Part shown: piece after piece, positions 11,773 through 22,608 of the stretch
Layout of the letters: each line of letters starts with the position of its first letter
Position numbering within the stretch: position 1 is the stretch's first letter
DNA from: Polytrichum commune
Lineage: Eukaryota; Streptophyta; Polytrichopsida; Polytrichales; Polytrichaceae
Assembly: GCA_950295325.1 (NCBI GenBank)
Contig: OX485807.1
Coordinates: 30,291,666-30,355,665, forward strand
Direction of reading: 5' to 3'
DNA: 64,000 nt
Translations under genes and position numbers: made by a program
Notes under the pieces: generated by a model
Databases searched by the model: none
Seen by the model: only the letters and a program-made list of their open reading frames with translations
What the model was told of the DNA's origin: nothing

Positions 11773-12048
11773 TATAGAAGGTAGAGCATTAGATTGCTTG
11801 TAGTCAATAGAAATGTAATGAAAGAGGCATGAGGAATAATAAGTTTAGAATAAGGCCAAAATGCTAGTTTGAAGAAGGATAAAAGTTATTCCTTATTGTT
11901 TGTACATATGAACCAAGGAAAAGAAAAGAGCAATAAAAGGTAAAACAAAGAGAGCATGAAATTATCTCACTCCAAGCATTTTTCATATGCCTTTGTGTAT
12001 GTTTATATGCTTGTGTAATCTCATCTCTAAGTCTATTGACTTCCAACA
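11773..12048 (+). repeat. 3' LTR of the copia element
   Basis: 276 bp, matching 7319-7590 apart from scattered substitutions and small indels. It is preceded by the purine-rich GCAAAGTGAGAC, a plausible polypurine tract, and ends CTTCCAACA. Confidence 0.92.
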
Positions 12049-12053
12049 CTTTT

Positions 12054-12922
12054 AGGCCTTTGACCAAAACAATTATGATTTTGAGATATTAAAGCATTTT
12101 TTTGGGGTCCACTTTACCATGTTTGCATCCTTATGAAACAATTAGGAGCATTGCGAGAGCTTTTGAAAAAAATGGTCAATTAGTGCCCAAACATAGAGGC
12201 GGTCATGTTATTTAAATTCCGTTTCTCATTTCCCATGTCTTGTATACATCAATTGTGTATCACAAGCCATTTGTAGGCAAGTTGCATTTACCCTCAAGTT
12301 GATGCGCTATGAACCAAATAATTATAACAATGAAGAATGTCTTAGTGAGCATATAGAGTGGTGTCAAAAGTTCTTAGAGCTCGGTGGTAGTATGGTTGAT
12401 GATGTATACGTGGATGAGGTTTACATTTGACACGTCAATCTGGAAGGGTTTATCGAGGACAAAGATGCCAAGAAATTTATCCAACTCAAAGGGGTTAAAA
12501 TCTATCTTTGGTGGTTGCAATTGGTTGTGAAGGAGTCATTGCACATGATGTCACACTTGGTGCCCACAATACAAACAAACTCATTCAACCCACGGTCATT
12601 ACTAGCCTTGATAGACAAAGGTTCATCCTCATGGAGAATATCCCATTCATATAACTTGTGAAATACAACAAGATTTTCAAGATGATGGACAAATCTACTC
12701 CATTTTTGCCATCACATACCATAGTCCATTCCTCAATGTTGTAGAAGCAGTATTTCAACACATCAAAAGCCATGTCCAACAATATGATCTCCAAAATTGG
12801 TTCCCAATGTGAGCTTGGTTCCCAATTCCAATGAAATTGGTAGAACCTATTGCTAAATTGGTTTATAAGATCATGCAATTAAGTTACCACTTCTGTGAAT
12901 ATATCTTAATAAAGGAGTATCA

Positions 12923-12953
<31 letters not shown>

Positions 12954-13371
12954 TTCTTAAAGAGATGTTTTGTATCCTTCACATGGAAACAATTATTCAT
13001 GAATTTTGTTTTCCAACGCCTAGTATCAGAGTAACGGTAAAAATATGCCCCTATAGATTTATTGTTCATTATTATCTAAATTAATTTTAATATACTAATT
13101 TGAGATCTTTGACCTGATTCGAATATTATAGCGACTTCTTTATTAGGAAAATCCGTGGGCTACACATAATAAACAACATTTCCTAAGGCCTTAGGTTGTA
13201 GGCCTTATTCACATAAAGCCCCAGGTTTCAGGCCTTATCTTAAACCTAAACATAAGTTCTAAACACCATAAATGATCAAAACTACGCCCCTTACCTAACA
13301 TTACTCAACATATATTGAGTGAAGGTTGAAGTTGAGTGTTTCCTTTCTACGAGAGAGGTTGACATTGGATG
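12054..13371. other. no gene seen; (CTT)n and an isolated PBS-like string
   Basis: Short ORFs only. A (CTT)n run lies at 12926-12955. TAGTATCAGAG at about 13021-13031 looks like the primer-binding site that follows a copia LTR, but no partner LTR or internal domain is visible. Confidence 0.4.
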
Positions 13372-13981
13372 TGAGGCAGATGGGTCTTGAATGGTTACTT
13401 TTTTCAACCAGCCAACTTCTCGTAAACATGAAACACATGATTAGTACAAGATGGTTAGCACAAAATCTGGGGAGGATTTTGGGCATAATCGGTCAATATC
13501 CTAGTGTTTCCAAGTCTAAGTGGTGACATGTTGACATTTTTCCGTTTTTTTATTGAGTCGGGATATATTATATAAATTATTTTAAAATGATTGGTAAGTT
13601 TTTTAAAGCTTTGAATTTCAACCGATTATTTCTGAAACTGAGTTGATTTGTTTGTAACTAGTGGTCAGCTCTCCCCATTCATTGGGTTAGCAATTTCAAA
13701 ACAAACCCATAGCTACTTTCCTCATAGTTTTTGGAGTTCATGCAAATATCTTAGTCATTATCAAAGTGAAGTTATGATCTCATTAAATGGTCACATAGGT
13801 TCCCCCCAATTATGTTGACTATTACCCTAAAATGCTTATGATGTGTTGAGAATGTAATCCAATTTCTTCTAAACCACATGTATGTTTGGCATCCGTTCTT
13901 GGAGCCACATGAAACCACATGCCACTCAACTAAAGGTGTCCAATTAAGATAAGTAACCTAGTTAGGCACGTCTACCTTAGC
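13372..13981 (+). mobile_element. dispersed repeat family E, interrupted by a family-A MITE
   Basis: The sequence aligns by eye with 45752-46130 and 51241-52065. All three start near AGGTAGATGGGTCT, pass through AGTACAAGATGG and CCAATTATGTTGACTA, and end near AGGCACRTCTACCTTAG. The two ends are inverted copies of each other (AGGTAGATG and CATCTACCTT types), as in a TIR transposon. This copy is split by the family-A element at 13461-13684. No target duplication for family E was resolved. Confidence 0.75.
13461..13684 (-). mobile_element. family-A MITE (hAT-like), perfect 8-bp TSD
   Basis: A 224-bp copy in reverse orientation. The 8-bp direct repeat GGTTAGCA flanks it exactly (13453-13460 and 13685-13692). 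The host family-E sequence resumes on the other side, giving an empty-site reading from sister copies. It has no coding capacity. The 8-bp duplication and the short imperfect TIR point to hAT mobilisation (inference). Confidence 0.9.
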
Positions 13982-14472
13982 TCAACATGTTTAGTTCTAA
14001 CCCTTTTTCCGTCAACTCCCTGGAGGCTTACTAACCCCACCACATGTGCATGTGGACATGGCATTTTGACATCACATTAGCAAACAAGTTAATGTAAGAA
14101 TTTTCATTGGGTGGTGCAAGGAAGTAACATACCTATTTGGAAACAATTGTAAGTCATCCTCTAACGATATAACACTACTTAGATGATGAGCTATGTTCAT
14201 GGGCCCAATAATAGGTTCGAGAATAAAGGCTCCAAATGCCAAAATCACACTACTTCATATTGAATATGAAGTCATGTAGTTGAACACAACTCATCAACTA
14301 AGTAATGTTATGGTCACACCAAATTCAAGATGAATATAGTGGACTGTTTGGATATTTGTGGCCATGGGAACATCATTTTTTTTTGTTGAGTAATGTAAGT
14401 TTCATAGACAACCATGAATATATAAATACGTGGTGGCAGAGATACTATGACGAGAGAGAGAGATTCTTGAAG

Positions 14473-14694
14473 CAATGAGCAGGGAGCACCAACCGCTAGT
14501 TACATATGAACTGGTTGAGTTTGAGAAATAACCAGTTGACATTCTTAAGAAAACTTAACCGATCATTTTAGAGGAACCTATGGAATATACTCCTAATTAG
14601 TAAAGGAAAACCAAAGATCACAACATGTAACCGGTTTGACTTGGAAACACTAGGATTTTGACCGATTTATGCCGAAATATCTCCCACGACACTA
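14473..14694 (+). mobile_element. family-A MITE (hAT-like), 8-bp TSD
   Basis: A 222-bp copy that starts CAATGAGCAGGGAG, contains the family words GAACTGGTTGAGTTTGAG and TAACCGGTTTGACTTGG, and ends TCTCCCACGACACTA. It is flanked by TCTTGAAG (14465-14472) and TCTTGAGG (14695-14702), a 7/8 match. Confidence 0.9.
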
Positions 14695-14702
14695 TCTTGA
14701 GG

Positions 14703-15434
14703 AAATTAGAGCTTATAGTGGATGTGCTTTTAGGTAAGGTAGAAATACCATAACCCGTGAAAATAAGGTGATTTGCATTGAAGATATGGTCTTACAATCA
14801 GGAGATAATTTTCCAAGATAGAGGAGAAGGATTCATGAAGAATGCAAGTTGTTTCAACTTTTTTTGCCCTGTACAAAAAAACCTACAAATTTTCAAAGTG
14901 GAAAGTTGTCAAACCCCTACTCGTTCACTAGATTCTCCCTACACCGAACACGGTAATCTGCATTTCCATACGGAACATCATCTAAATCAGTTAACTCATG
15001 AGTACATTAAACTTGACTCCCATTGACTACACTACGTGTACACGCATTAACTTGGCGACCTCGCCATGTCGATTCCAGAAATGGCACTTCACAATTATGA
15101 CGGCGATCTAGTGCACGGGTAGAGGGTGGTTAACCAGTTTGGGTATTTCTACCTTATGCTATCACTAGGTCATGTCTTGAAGCATCACATCACAACACAA
15201 ATATTGAAGGCCTGTAAGGCTAACTTAGCATAATTTAACAGCGCTAGCTGTGGTCCACACTGCTCCATCAAACATGGATGTGAGCCAAATAAGTCTCTTC
15301 ATGTGAGTGGACCGTCTCTTCAATGTCACCTAGCTAGGCCACCACAACCCCCTCAAACTTATTTAAATGGAGGGGAGTTGTAAATTAATTCCTCCAACGT
15401 AACCGTTAGGTATAAAGTACTCTTTCTCTTAAGT
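14703..15434. other. no gene or clear repeat seen
   Basis: Mixed non-coding sequence with no ORF of note. Confidence 0.4.
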
Positions 15435-15755
15435 TATAAGGCAGCGGGGCACATTCCCGCTCGAATTTCAGATTGGCATGTTCATTGGGGAGTTATTAAG
15501 GGGGAATCAATCTTGGAAGATGTGCAAAATACATTGGAAATTGGACCAATTGGAATAATTAATTTTGGATTAATATTGAATTAGTTATGAATTTTGGAAG
15601 GAGAACTCATAGGGGTACCCAAAACCACTCACCCCAAAAATATACACCATGATTACATAGAAATTTGAGGTTGGAAGCTATAATGTACCTCTTGTTTGGA
15701 TAGGTCTAGTGAGCGGTTTAAGGACCCGAGCGGGAATGTGCCCCGCTACCTTATA
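15435..15755. mobile_element. family-C TIR element
   Basis: 321 bp bounded by near-perfect inverted repeats of about 28 bp, starting TATAAGGYAGCGGGGCACAT at both ends. The interior is non-coding. The direct repeats expected at the flanks are not clear. Confidence 0.85.
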
Positions 15756-15896
15756 TCTACCTACTCAAGCATTTCTGAAGAAAGATACAAGCTGACAAGC
15801 TTTTCTACTTTGAAGAAATCAACGGGACCTTCAAGATGGATGACATCTAACTTACCAACATCTAGTGTTAAAAAGCAACCTAAATGGTTGCGACGG

Positions 15897-16129
15897 TACA
15901 CTAAATATTGTATTTTGTGTCACTTACTATTTGGAGTTGAAAAACGATTTTTCTAAATCGTTAATGATTTTTTTTACCTAGTAAAGATGTTAATGTTTTA
16001 TGATGTCCAAACAACCGATTTGACCTTTGTTGGCAAAAAAATCATGAGGTATAGAGTGAATAGTTATTAGTTATAACATTGCGTATTTTTTAAATAGTAA
16101 GTGGCATTTATACAATGTTTAGTGTTGTA
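15897..16129. mobile_element. family-D MITE (TIR ACACTAAATA)
   Basis: About 233 bp with inverted ends of the form TACACTAAATATTGTAT...GTGTCACTT and its complement AAGTGGCATTTATACAAT. The interior (AAACAACCGATTTGACCTTT) matches a second copy at 26077-26302. Confidence 0.8.
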
Positions 16130-16450
16130 TTTAAGTGATTTAACTTAAGGATTACAAGAAGTGCATTTTGAAAGGTAATATGTATGAAGGGATGTTGTCA
16201 GCCTCAAACTCCCACCCTCATGCGTTGTAGTCCGGGTAGAGGCCCAAGGCTCACATGTGTATGAATTGCTTAACCCAATCCTCCAACCCATTTAACACAC
16301 CTTCCAGGCCAATGTGCACACACCTTTACTCATATAAATGGCATCCACATCTCAGCATTTAGGAATGCTTGTATTACATTTAAATATTAGCTCAAACACA
16401 CATTCTAATCAACCCACTATGGTATGAATGAGGGCCTAACTACCACCCAT
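16130..16450. other. no gene seen
   Basis: Non-coding; nothing beyond the preceding MITE border. Confidence 0.4.
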
Positions 16451-17520
16451 TCACCTTGATCCCATATCCTACTCCTAATCCCTAAGGTGGCCCCACACTA
16501 ATTATATTTAGTTTGTCCACATCTATTACCAGTCCGACCCAGCCTGAGTGCCGGGCCTAATGCTGGTTGTCAGTTGCCGAATGGGTAGAGGCTAAGAGTT
16601 GCTAGCCTTAAGTAGAAATCCCCTGGTTGGGTCTTGAGGCCGTCAAAACCCGTCAACACCTTCCCCAACCCATCACTCCCATTGGTAACCGTAGTGAGTG
16701 CCGAGAATGGCCTCAAGCCCATGAGCAGCTGAGTCGCCACCAGGGTGCATCGATCCTCCTTAGTGGCTCCTTCCCTGGATTGGGCTCTGCAGCCCTCCCC
16801 CTGCTGGGATCCTTTGAGGCCCAGCAATGCAGGTGTTCAACCGTCGAACTCACCTCGCCCACTAGCCTGGCACCTCAGAGGTGAGGCTCAACCGCTTCCA
16901 AGTATGACCTTGCTTGGTGGTTTTTTGCCCTCACTTGGTGTCTTAGGAGTTGTGTTCTCAGGCTAATTCTTCCTCTTGCATGATGAGAACAACTGGCCTT
17001 AGTTGCATTGCTCTTCAACCTCCAACAACGCCTTCAACATCTGATTCTCACTCCCCCTCATGTCTACAACATTTCAGCGTTGAACTACCATGTTCCAGAT
17101 TCGCCTACATTTTTGTGCTCCATCCTTCATCCCTTCTCCTCTGCAATTCCGAATCCAACCCTCTGGTAACCTGTGAGGCTCTTCCCTTTCATTCCCTCCA
17201 ACTCAAAGAACTTGTCTTCCCAGCCACCATCTGCCTCCTAGCGCCTCCTTCCTTAATCGATGTCCATGGCCCAAGCCTCACACAACTCCCTCCCAGTCAC
17301 CGTTGAGGTGTGGATTAACTCTTCCTGCAGCTTGGTCGCCCTCGCCTGCCATTACTTTCCCCTTCACCGAGACCTCCCTGGTGCGGCAGGGCTCCGCCCG
17401 CTGTCCTACGAGCTTCCCCCCTTAGTGTATGCTGCTCCTCTCCCGAAACAGAGCCGCTCCCTCTCAACCGAGGACCCCCCAGAGACCTAACTAGAATTCA
17501 ACTAACAATGCCCACCGGTT
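16451..17520. other. C-rich island without a supported gene
   Basis: The plus strand is markedly richer in C than the AT-rich surroundings. ORFs of 73-118 codons overlap in several frames. The peptides are Ser/Pro/Leu-rich, which is what C-rich DNA yields by default, and I see no domain or splice-bounded exon. It could be a decayed gene or part of an LTR element. Confidence 0.4.
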
Positions 17521-18120
17521 GGCTCCCGAAAAAGCCCTAAGCACATAAGCCCCTATCCTAAAACAAACAATAATCCTAAGCCTAACCCTAATGCCCTCGC
17601 CTCAAGTCACTTGAGTTCAAGAATTACCCAACCATGATTGAATTACTTACTCGTCCTTTGGTATTTTTCTCTTTTGCTAACTCAAGTCCAACCCTTAAAT
17701 TAACTGTAACCACACTTTAACACATCACTCTTTTTTTGTATGCGTTTGACTAATCAAACAACACGAATTCTAAGGTTTCCACACTTTTTAAGCTTAAGAA
17801 GACATGTGGGCACAATCTTGGGCTCACAAATGCTAACCATGTCATGCTTGCAGACATTGTTTCAAAACTAAAAACAAAAATTAACATGTTGAATGTGAGT
17901 ATGATATCAGTACCCGATATTGGTGAAATTGGGACTACATTTCTTGTTTATTTCAAGTCAATTTATGTATGGCTTGCAAATACACCACCCCATACCAATA
18001 TAACAATATTCAACCCTTATTGAGAGGTGTCATGGGGCCCATGAATATGTCTGGATACATGCCATGTGACAATGCCAAGTAGATTCCTCCAACATCACAT
18101 TTGACTTCGAATATGGTTGA
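17521..18120. other. no gene seen
   Basis: Non-coding, with no clear tandem or inverted structure. Confidence 0.4.
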
Positions 18121-18151
18121 CGGGGAGCTTGTGAATGGGGAGATCCCACCA

Positions 18152-18417
18152 CTACACTAAATGGGATATTTAGTGTCTGATTATATTTAGTGTTGCTACC
18201 ATCCTACCCTGCTCAACACTAATTTTTAATTTCTTGATAATTAGTGTTAGACATAAATGTGCTGCTACCTTCCCTACTGCCACCTCCCGTATTATATCTT
18301 TTTTATATCCTTACCACATATTACCATAGTTGATATTTAGTGTTTGGGTTTACATTTAATGTTACTTACTTTCATAGGGTTATTGATATTTAGTGTATGC
18401 GTTTGTATTTAGTGTAG
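18152..18417. mobile_element. MITE with CTACACTAAAT termini, inside family A
   Basis: 266 bp with inverted ends CTACACTAAATGGGATATTT and TTGTATTTAGTGTAG, and internal TTTAGTGT repeats on the plus strand. It splits the family-A copy just after its left terminus. It may be related to family D, which shares ACACTAAAT ends. Confidence 0.75.
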
Positions 18418-18537
18418 TTATAGATGAACTGGTTGAGTTTGAAAAATAATTGGTTCAAATTCAAGACTTGAGGCGAATTCCTAATCACTGTAGAGGAATG
18501 TGTGGAATATACCTTCAATTAATTAATACAAACTGAA

Positions 18538-18640
18538 GAAAAAAAGAAAAAAAAAGAAAAAAAATTACGCCCGCACATTGTACCGGCATGAATGTGAGCC
18601 CATTATCCAAATGCTTAACGTTGTGAACCGTGTTGTAGCA
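18538..18640. mobile_element. 103-bp retroposed segment with 14-bp TSD
   Basis: The direct repeat TAATACAAACTGAA occurs at 18524-18537 and 18641-18654. Between them the plus strand begins with a ~27-bp A/G run and continues into ~76 bp of unique sequence. A 14-bp perfect duplication plus a homopolymer-like end is what LINE-driven retroposition leaves. The A-run is at the left, so the inserted transcript read either minus with a T-rich 3' end, or plus with A-rich sequence at its 5' end. The former seems likelier. Confidence 0.75.
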
Positions 18641-18779
18641 TAATACAAACTGAACATAATCAACATGTCACCGGTCGGGCTTGGAGACACTTGGATCTTG
18701 ACTGATTTCGCCCAAATTCTTCCCATTCACTCTTGAGAGCTTTAAGTCCCATGGCACTTCTGTTTTACACCCGAGTCAA

Positions 18780-19010
18780 AGGAGGGTGAAAACTTTTTTT
18801 ACTTTTCTTTTTCTTTTCGTTTTTGAGATAGAAGGCCAATAGGCCAATGCCAAAGCACAGGAGGCAGTTGACCACCTGGCAAGTTTTTTGCCAAGTAGAG
18901 AGGAGATTCCACAACCGGGAATTAAACCGCCAACCTCTTCCAGGGTGAAAGCATTTCCCTAAGTTCATGTGTTGTTGCTTAAGGTTGCAGTCTATCTGGC
19001 TGCACACCTC
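18780..19010 (-). mobile_element. possible SINE-like segment with A-rich tail
   Basis: Read on the minus strand, GGTTTAATTCCCGG (about 18916-18929) resembles a pol III B box (GGTTCRANNCC). The segment ends in an A-rich tail (complement of 18791-18822). No A box or target duplication is convincing. Confidence 0.3.
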
Positions 19011-19049
19011 TTTAAAGGATGTTGGTATATTGGGTCTATTAGCATGCAC

Positions 19050-22000
19050 ATGAGGTGATTGTTTGTGCTACACCGTTTATGATATTTAATGTCACGTACA
19101 CTATTTGTAAAGCCTAAACTAGATGCCTAGAGGTCTCAAAGTGTCACGTCTACTGATTCCTAATGTAACTTGTTAGACTGAAAAATTATTCACATTATGA
19201 AATTTAGCGCAACACATTGAAATACTTGAGATAATATTCTTGCGTCATAATATGCAAAGGAAAGATGTTAGTGAACATAATAATGGCAAGTGTCGTGTGT
19301 TTACATTTGAGTAAGCAAGAGGAAGATGTTCTTGATCATACTAATGTCAAGTGTCGTTTGTGTACACTTTAATCAACTAGTAGACCATCGTGTAACATAA
19401 GCATGCACCTCACAACATTATTAAATATAATCATGCCAAGACATTAGTAAATGCACTTGAATGCCAAGTGTCATGAGATGATACTAATGATGTTGATCAT
19501 TAGTGTAACCTAGGATATGCCTCAAAATAGGGTAAATGACACTATTACACATGTGACACTAAATACCATAAACAATGTAGCAAATTGCATGACTGCCATT
19601 TATATGATCAATGAGACATTTTCATTGAAAGCAAGGATAACACTTATGTTTGCCAACACTACCATGATTTACAAAGTCTGTTGTCCCGCAAGCACCTGCC
19701 TCAATGAAGAGGTGAACTCTATTCAATGATCATAATCCAAGACAACTTTGATTGTCCATTGTTCTTCCCCTACTAGGCTCGTCAAGCCCATTAATATCGA
19801 CACCTTTTGAGATGACCAATCGACCATATAAACCCCCACCCACAATATTGATCGGATTGACCATAGTGGCCAATACTAGCATGGTTCAATAGAGAGTGAA
19901 TTTCATACCACTTGCAAGATGAAGATGAGTATAACCATGTAGCTCAATGTAATAGTAATCTATGTCATATATGTTATCCATTAAACAAACCTATGTAACA
20001 ATTTTTCGTGTTTATACTTAGCAAATTATAAAAAGTCATCGACAACATTGCCAAGATGTAGTTATCGTTGAAATATAATGTAGATGGTCATAGAAAGTAA
20101 GTTAAATATTGAAAGTTATGATGGTCACCAACGGTTTAAAGCTTTAAGTGTGTTCCCTTTTGAATTCCAACCACAGGGAGGTAACTCCCTCTTTAATTAA
20201 TGCATACACCTGCACTCATGATTTATTTATCGGGGGGTTATTTACCTTGCAAAAAGATTATAAGGTATGGTATTTCTCAAAACAAAGGTAAATGCTTGTA
20301 TTTTAATACACCCTATCATTCATTATAAATTTTTGGTGGAATTTGTTTTTCTCGGAGCCCAATTGTTGTCAATTTTTTTTTGAAACTGCATTTTATTTCG
20401 TACACCCCATTTTTTTTTGGTTCTATAAGCAACATTTTTTTTCATGAAGGACATTTCTATTCTTACAACCATGAATTGTGAAGTTCAACTACAATGCTAA
20501 ACTCACATGAACTAAATCAAAACAATAACCTAAGGCAAAGGCATGCAACTGAAGCATTGTCTTGGATTGTGAAATAAAGTCAAACAAAGCACCGAAATTT
20601 TCCCTCCCGGCACGTGGGTAGAGACCATTAACTCCACATTGGAACCATTGGTTCAGTTTCATTCAAGCAAGCCAGAGTGCGAAGTCATTCATCCAAGCAT
20701 TTTCAGTAGAAAATTGTTTTTTTTTCATCCACTAACACAAACCCTACCCTAGACCCACTACCCCTAGTAATTCTTTCCATGTTATTTTACATGTATTGAC
20801 TAGATAAAAAAGGCCATTATATGTGATAGTATTTTACATGTAAATATGTTTCACTATTATAGAAACCCCTATATGATATGTACGTTTTTTTCAAAATTTA
20901 CCTACAATGAATATATTAGACCCTATTTTTTATCGCACGTTGTTTCTACGATTTTCGCCAGTGACCTCCCCATGTTTCCCACGTAAGAGTCTCAAGCACA
21001 CATCATGTGTACCTAAAGAATTTCAAATTTACTACTGTGATAGAGATGCAAGAAGATAGTTGCACAAAGATGCGTGCTATATGTATGAGACATGTATGCT
21101 AGTGACGTAAGCAACCATATTTCAATTACTTATATAAAAAGGGCAATCATATTTGAGTGGTGGGTGTTTAGGTGTAGATCTAAGAACATCCACTAAAAGA
21201 AGTGTGTTCAAAAGACATTGGATGCGTTTGAACTTTGTTAGTCATTTTAGGTTAGGAGTCAACATAATTTGAAGACCTATATGATCATTCAAGAGAAATG
21301 AATCAAATCTTCACTTTGATTATAGATATAAGATATTCATAAGAGCTCCAAAACTTATGAGGATAATGGTTACAACCTTGATATGGGTTTGCTAATTGAT
21401 AGTGATTGTGTGTTTATTGTCATACCATGATCAGGCTAATCGAGGAAAAAACCCATTGAAGACACGTCTACTTTAATGTTTAGTACTTTTGTAGCACGTG
21501 ACACATAAAAGACTTAGAGCACGTTCGTAGAACTTTGGATAGCGTACATGGTGCTCAACCAACACCCCGCCCAAAATCAACACCCTATAAATCTTACGAA
21601 ATAAATACATATCGATTATGAGGATGCCAACCACCTTAAGTAAGCTCATGTGTTGATTTTGGGCCATCTCAAATAAAACTTTGAACCATTGTAACTTTTG
21701 GATATGAAATTCAAAAGATACACGCGTTGGTGCATTGGAATCCTTTATCTTACGTACTAACCACCCTTGTGTTGCTAGTTAGTCGCGATGAAAGTTGTCC
21801 TTCTTCAAAGCTAAAGGTGTGAAGCCCCTTGCATGTGGATGGCTTGGTCTCTAGATCCAATGTACATAATTTGCCAGTAGGTGCATCGCCTCTGGATATG
21901 ATTACCAAGTTGAAGGCCTTCATAATCTTGGGTCGTTGGATAGCCTTTCGTCAATAATTTGTCGTTGCCCATAGAGTTGTAGTTGACGCACCCTAACAAT

Positions 22001-22125
22001 TACCACGAATTTGGACAATAATCTGAATAAGTTTGCCGAAAATGTGCATGGTGAAAGCAATTGGTGGACCACATGCATGCATGGTGAAACTTGTGGGAAT
22101 CTCACACTATGTGAAAACTTTAGAG
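19050..22125. other. no gene; scattered old repeat pieces
   Basis: AT-rich with short ORFs only. Fragments resembling the reverse of family E occur around 21180-21390. TTAGTGT/ACACTAA words recur around 19400-19600. Nothing is intact. Confidence 0.4.
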
Positions 22126-22292
22126 CATAACATTATTCAAATCCATAACAATGTTCTGTGGGACTGACAATATTCTACAAAATATTTTTTGATATTTCCC
22201 ACATTTAGACTAAATGTGAGAAATATCAGGAAATATTATGTGGAATCATGTTAGTCCTATAGAATATTGTTATGGATTTGAATAATGTTATG
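22126..22292. mobile_element. foldback MITE, near-complete palindrome
   Basis: 167 bp in which the left ~80 bp (CATAACATTATTCAAATCC...) and right ~80 bp (...GGATTTGAATAATGTTATG) are reverse complements apart from scattered mismatches. The loop is only a few bases. The flanks are AGAG on each side, a possible 4-bp target duplication. A transcript would form one long hairpin. Confidence 0.88.
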
Positions 22293-22385
22293 AGAGGCAC
22301 TAGATGCGTTTGTAAGTAGATAAGGTGTTTCATGTGTACTCATGTAGCAGTTTGATTGGCTAGTCTCAACTTCATTGCCCCAAAT

Positions 22386-22600
22386 CAATGATCGGGGAAA
22401 ACCATCAGTTAGTTACAAATGAACCGGTTGAGTTTGAAAAATAATTCAAGACTGCACAAAAATACCGATCATTTTAGAGGAATTTATAGAATACACCCCA
22501 ATTTAATAAAGGAAAACCAGAGGATGTGAACATGTAACCGGTTGGACTTGCAAACACTAGGATCTCAACCGGTTATGCCCAAAAATCTCCCTGATCACTA
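22386..22600 (+). mobile_element. family-A MITE
   Basis: 215-bp copy starting CAATGATCGGGG and ending TCTCCCTGATCACTA. It contains GAACCGGTTGAGTTTG, GATCATTTTAGAGGAATTTA and TAACCGGTTGGACTTGC. The flanks CCCCAAAT (22378-22385) and CCCTAGAT (22601-22608) match at 6 of 8 bases. Confidence 0.9.
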
Positions 22601-22608
22601 CCCTAGAT

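Larger units (their letters stand above)
7319..12048 (+). mobile_element. full-length, decayed Ty1/copia LTR retrotransposon
   Basis: Two closely similar LTRs (7319-7590 and 11773-12048) flank gag/pol remnants in the copia order: protease, integrase, reverse transcriptase, RNase H. The element is bordered by CTTTG (7314-7318) and CTTTT (12049-12053), a 5-bp target duplication with one mismatch. The left LTR starts TG; the right starts TA, probably a point mutation. The right ends in CA and the left in TA. The internal part has many stops and frameshifts, so it cannot be autonomous. It lacks a normal gag; a ~100-bp tandem repeat occupies much of that space. Confidence 0.93.
18129..18732 (+). 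mobile_element. family-A MITE enlarged by two later insertions
   Basis: The left end TTGTGAATGGGGAGA and right end TCTTCCCATTCACTC are the family-A termini. The flanks CGGGGAGC (18121-18128) and TTGAGAGC (18733-18740) agree at 5 of 8 bases. Of 604 bp, 266 belong to an inserted TIR element (18152-18417) and 117 to a retroposed segment plus its target duplication (18538-18654). That leaves 221 bp, the normal family-A length. Confidence 0.8.

Noticed and set aside
13018-13034. LTR boundary suggested by TAGTATCAGAG
   Set aside because: No partner LTR, internal domain or target duplication nearby; too short to support an element.
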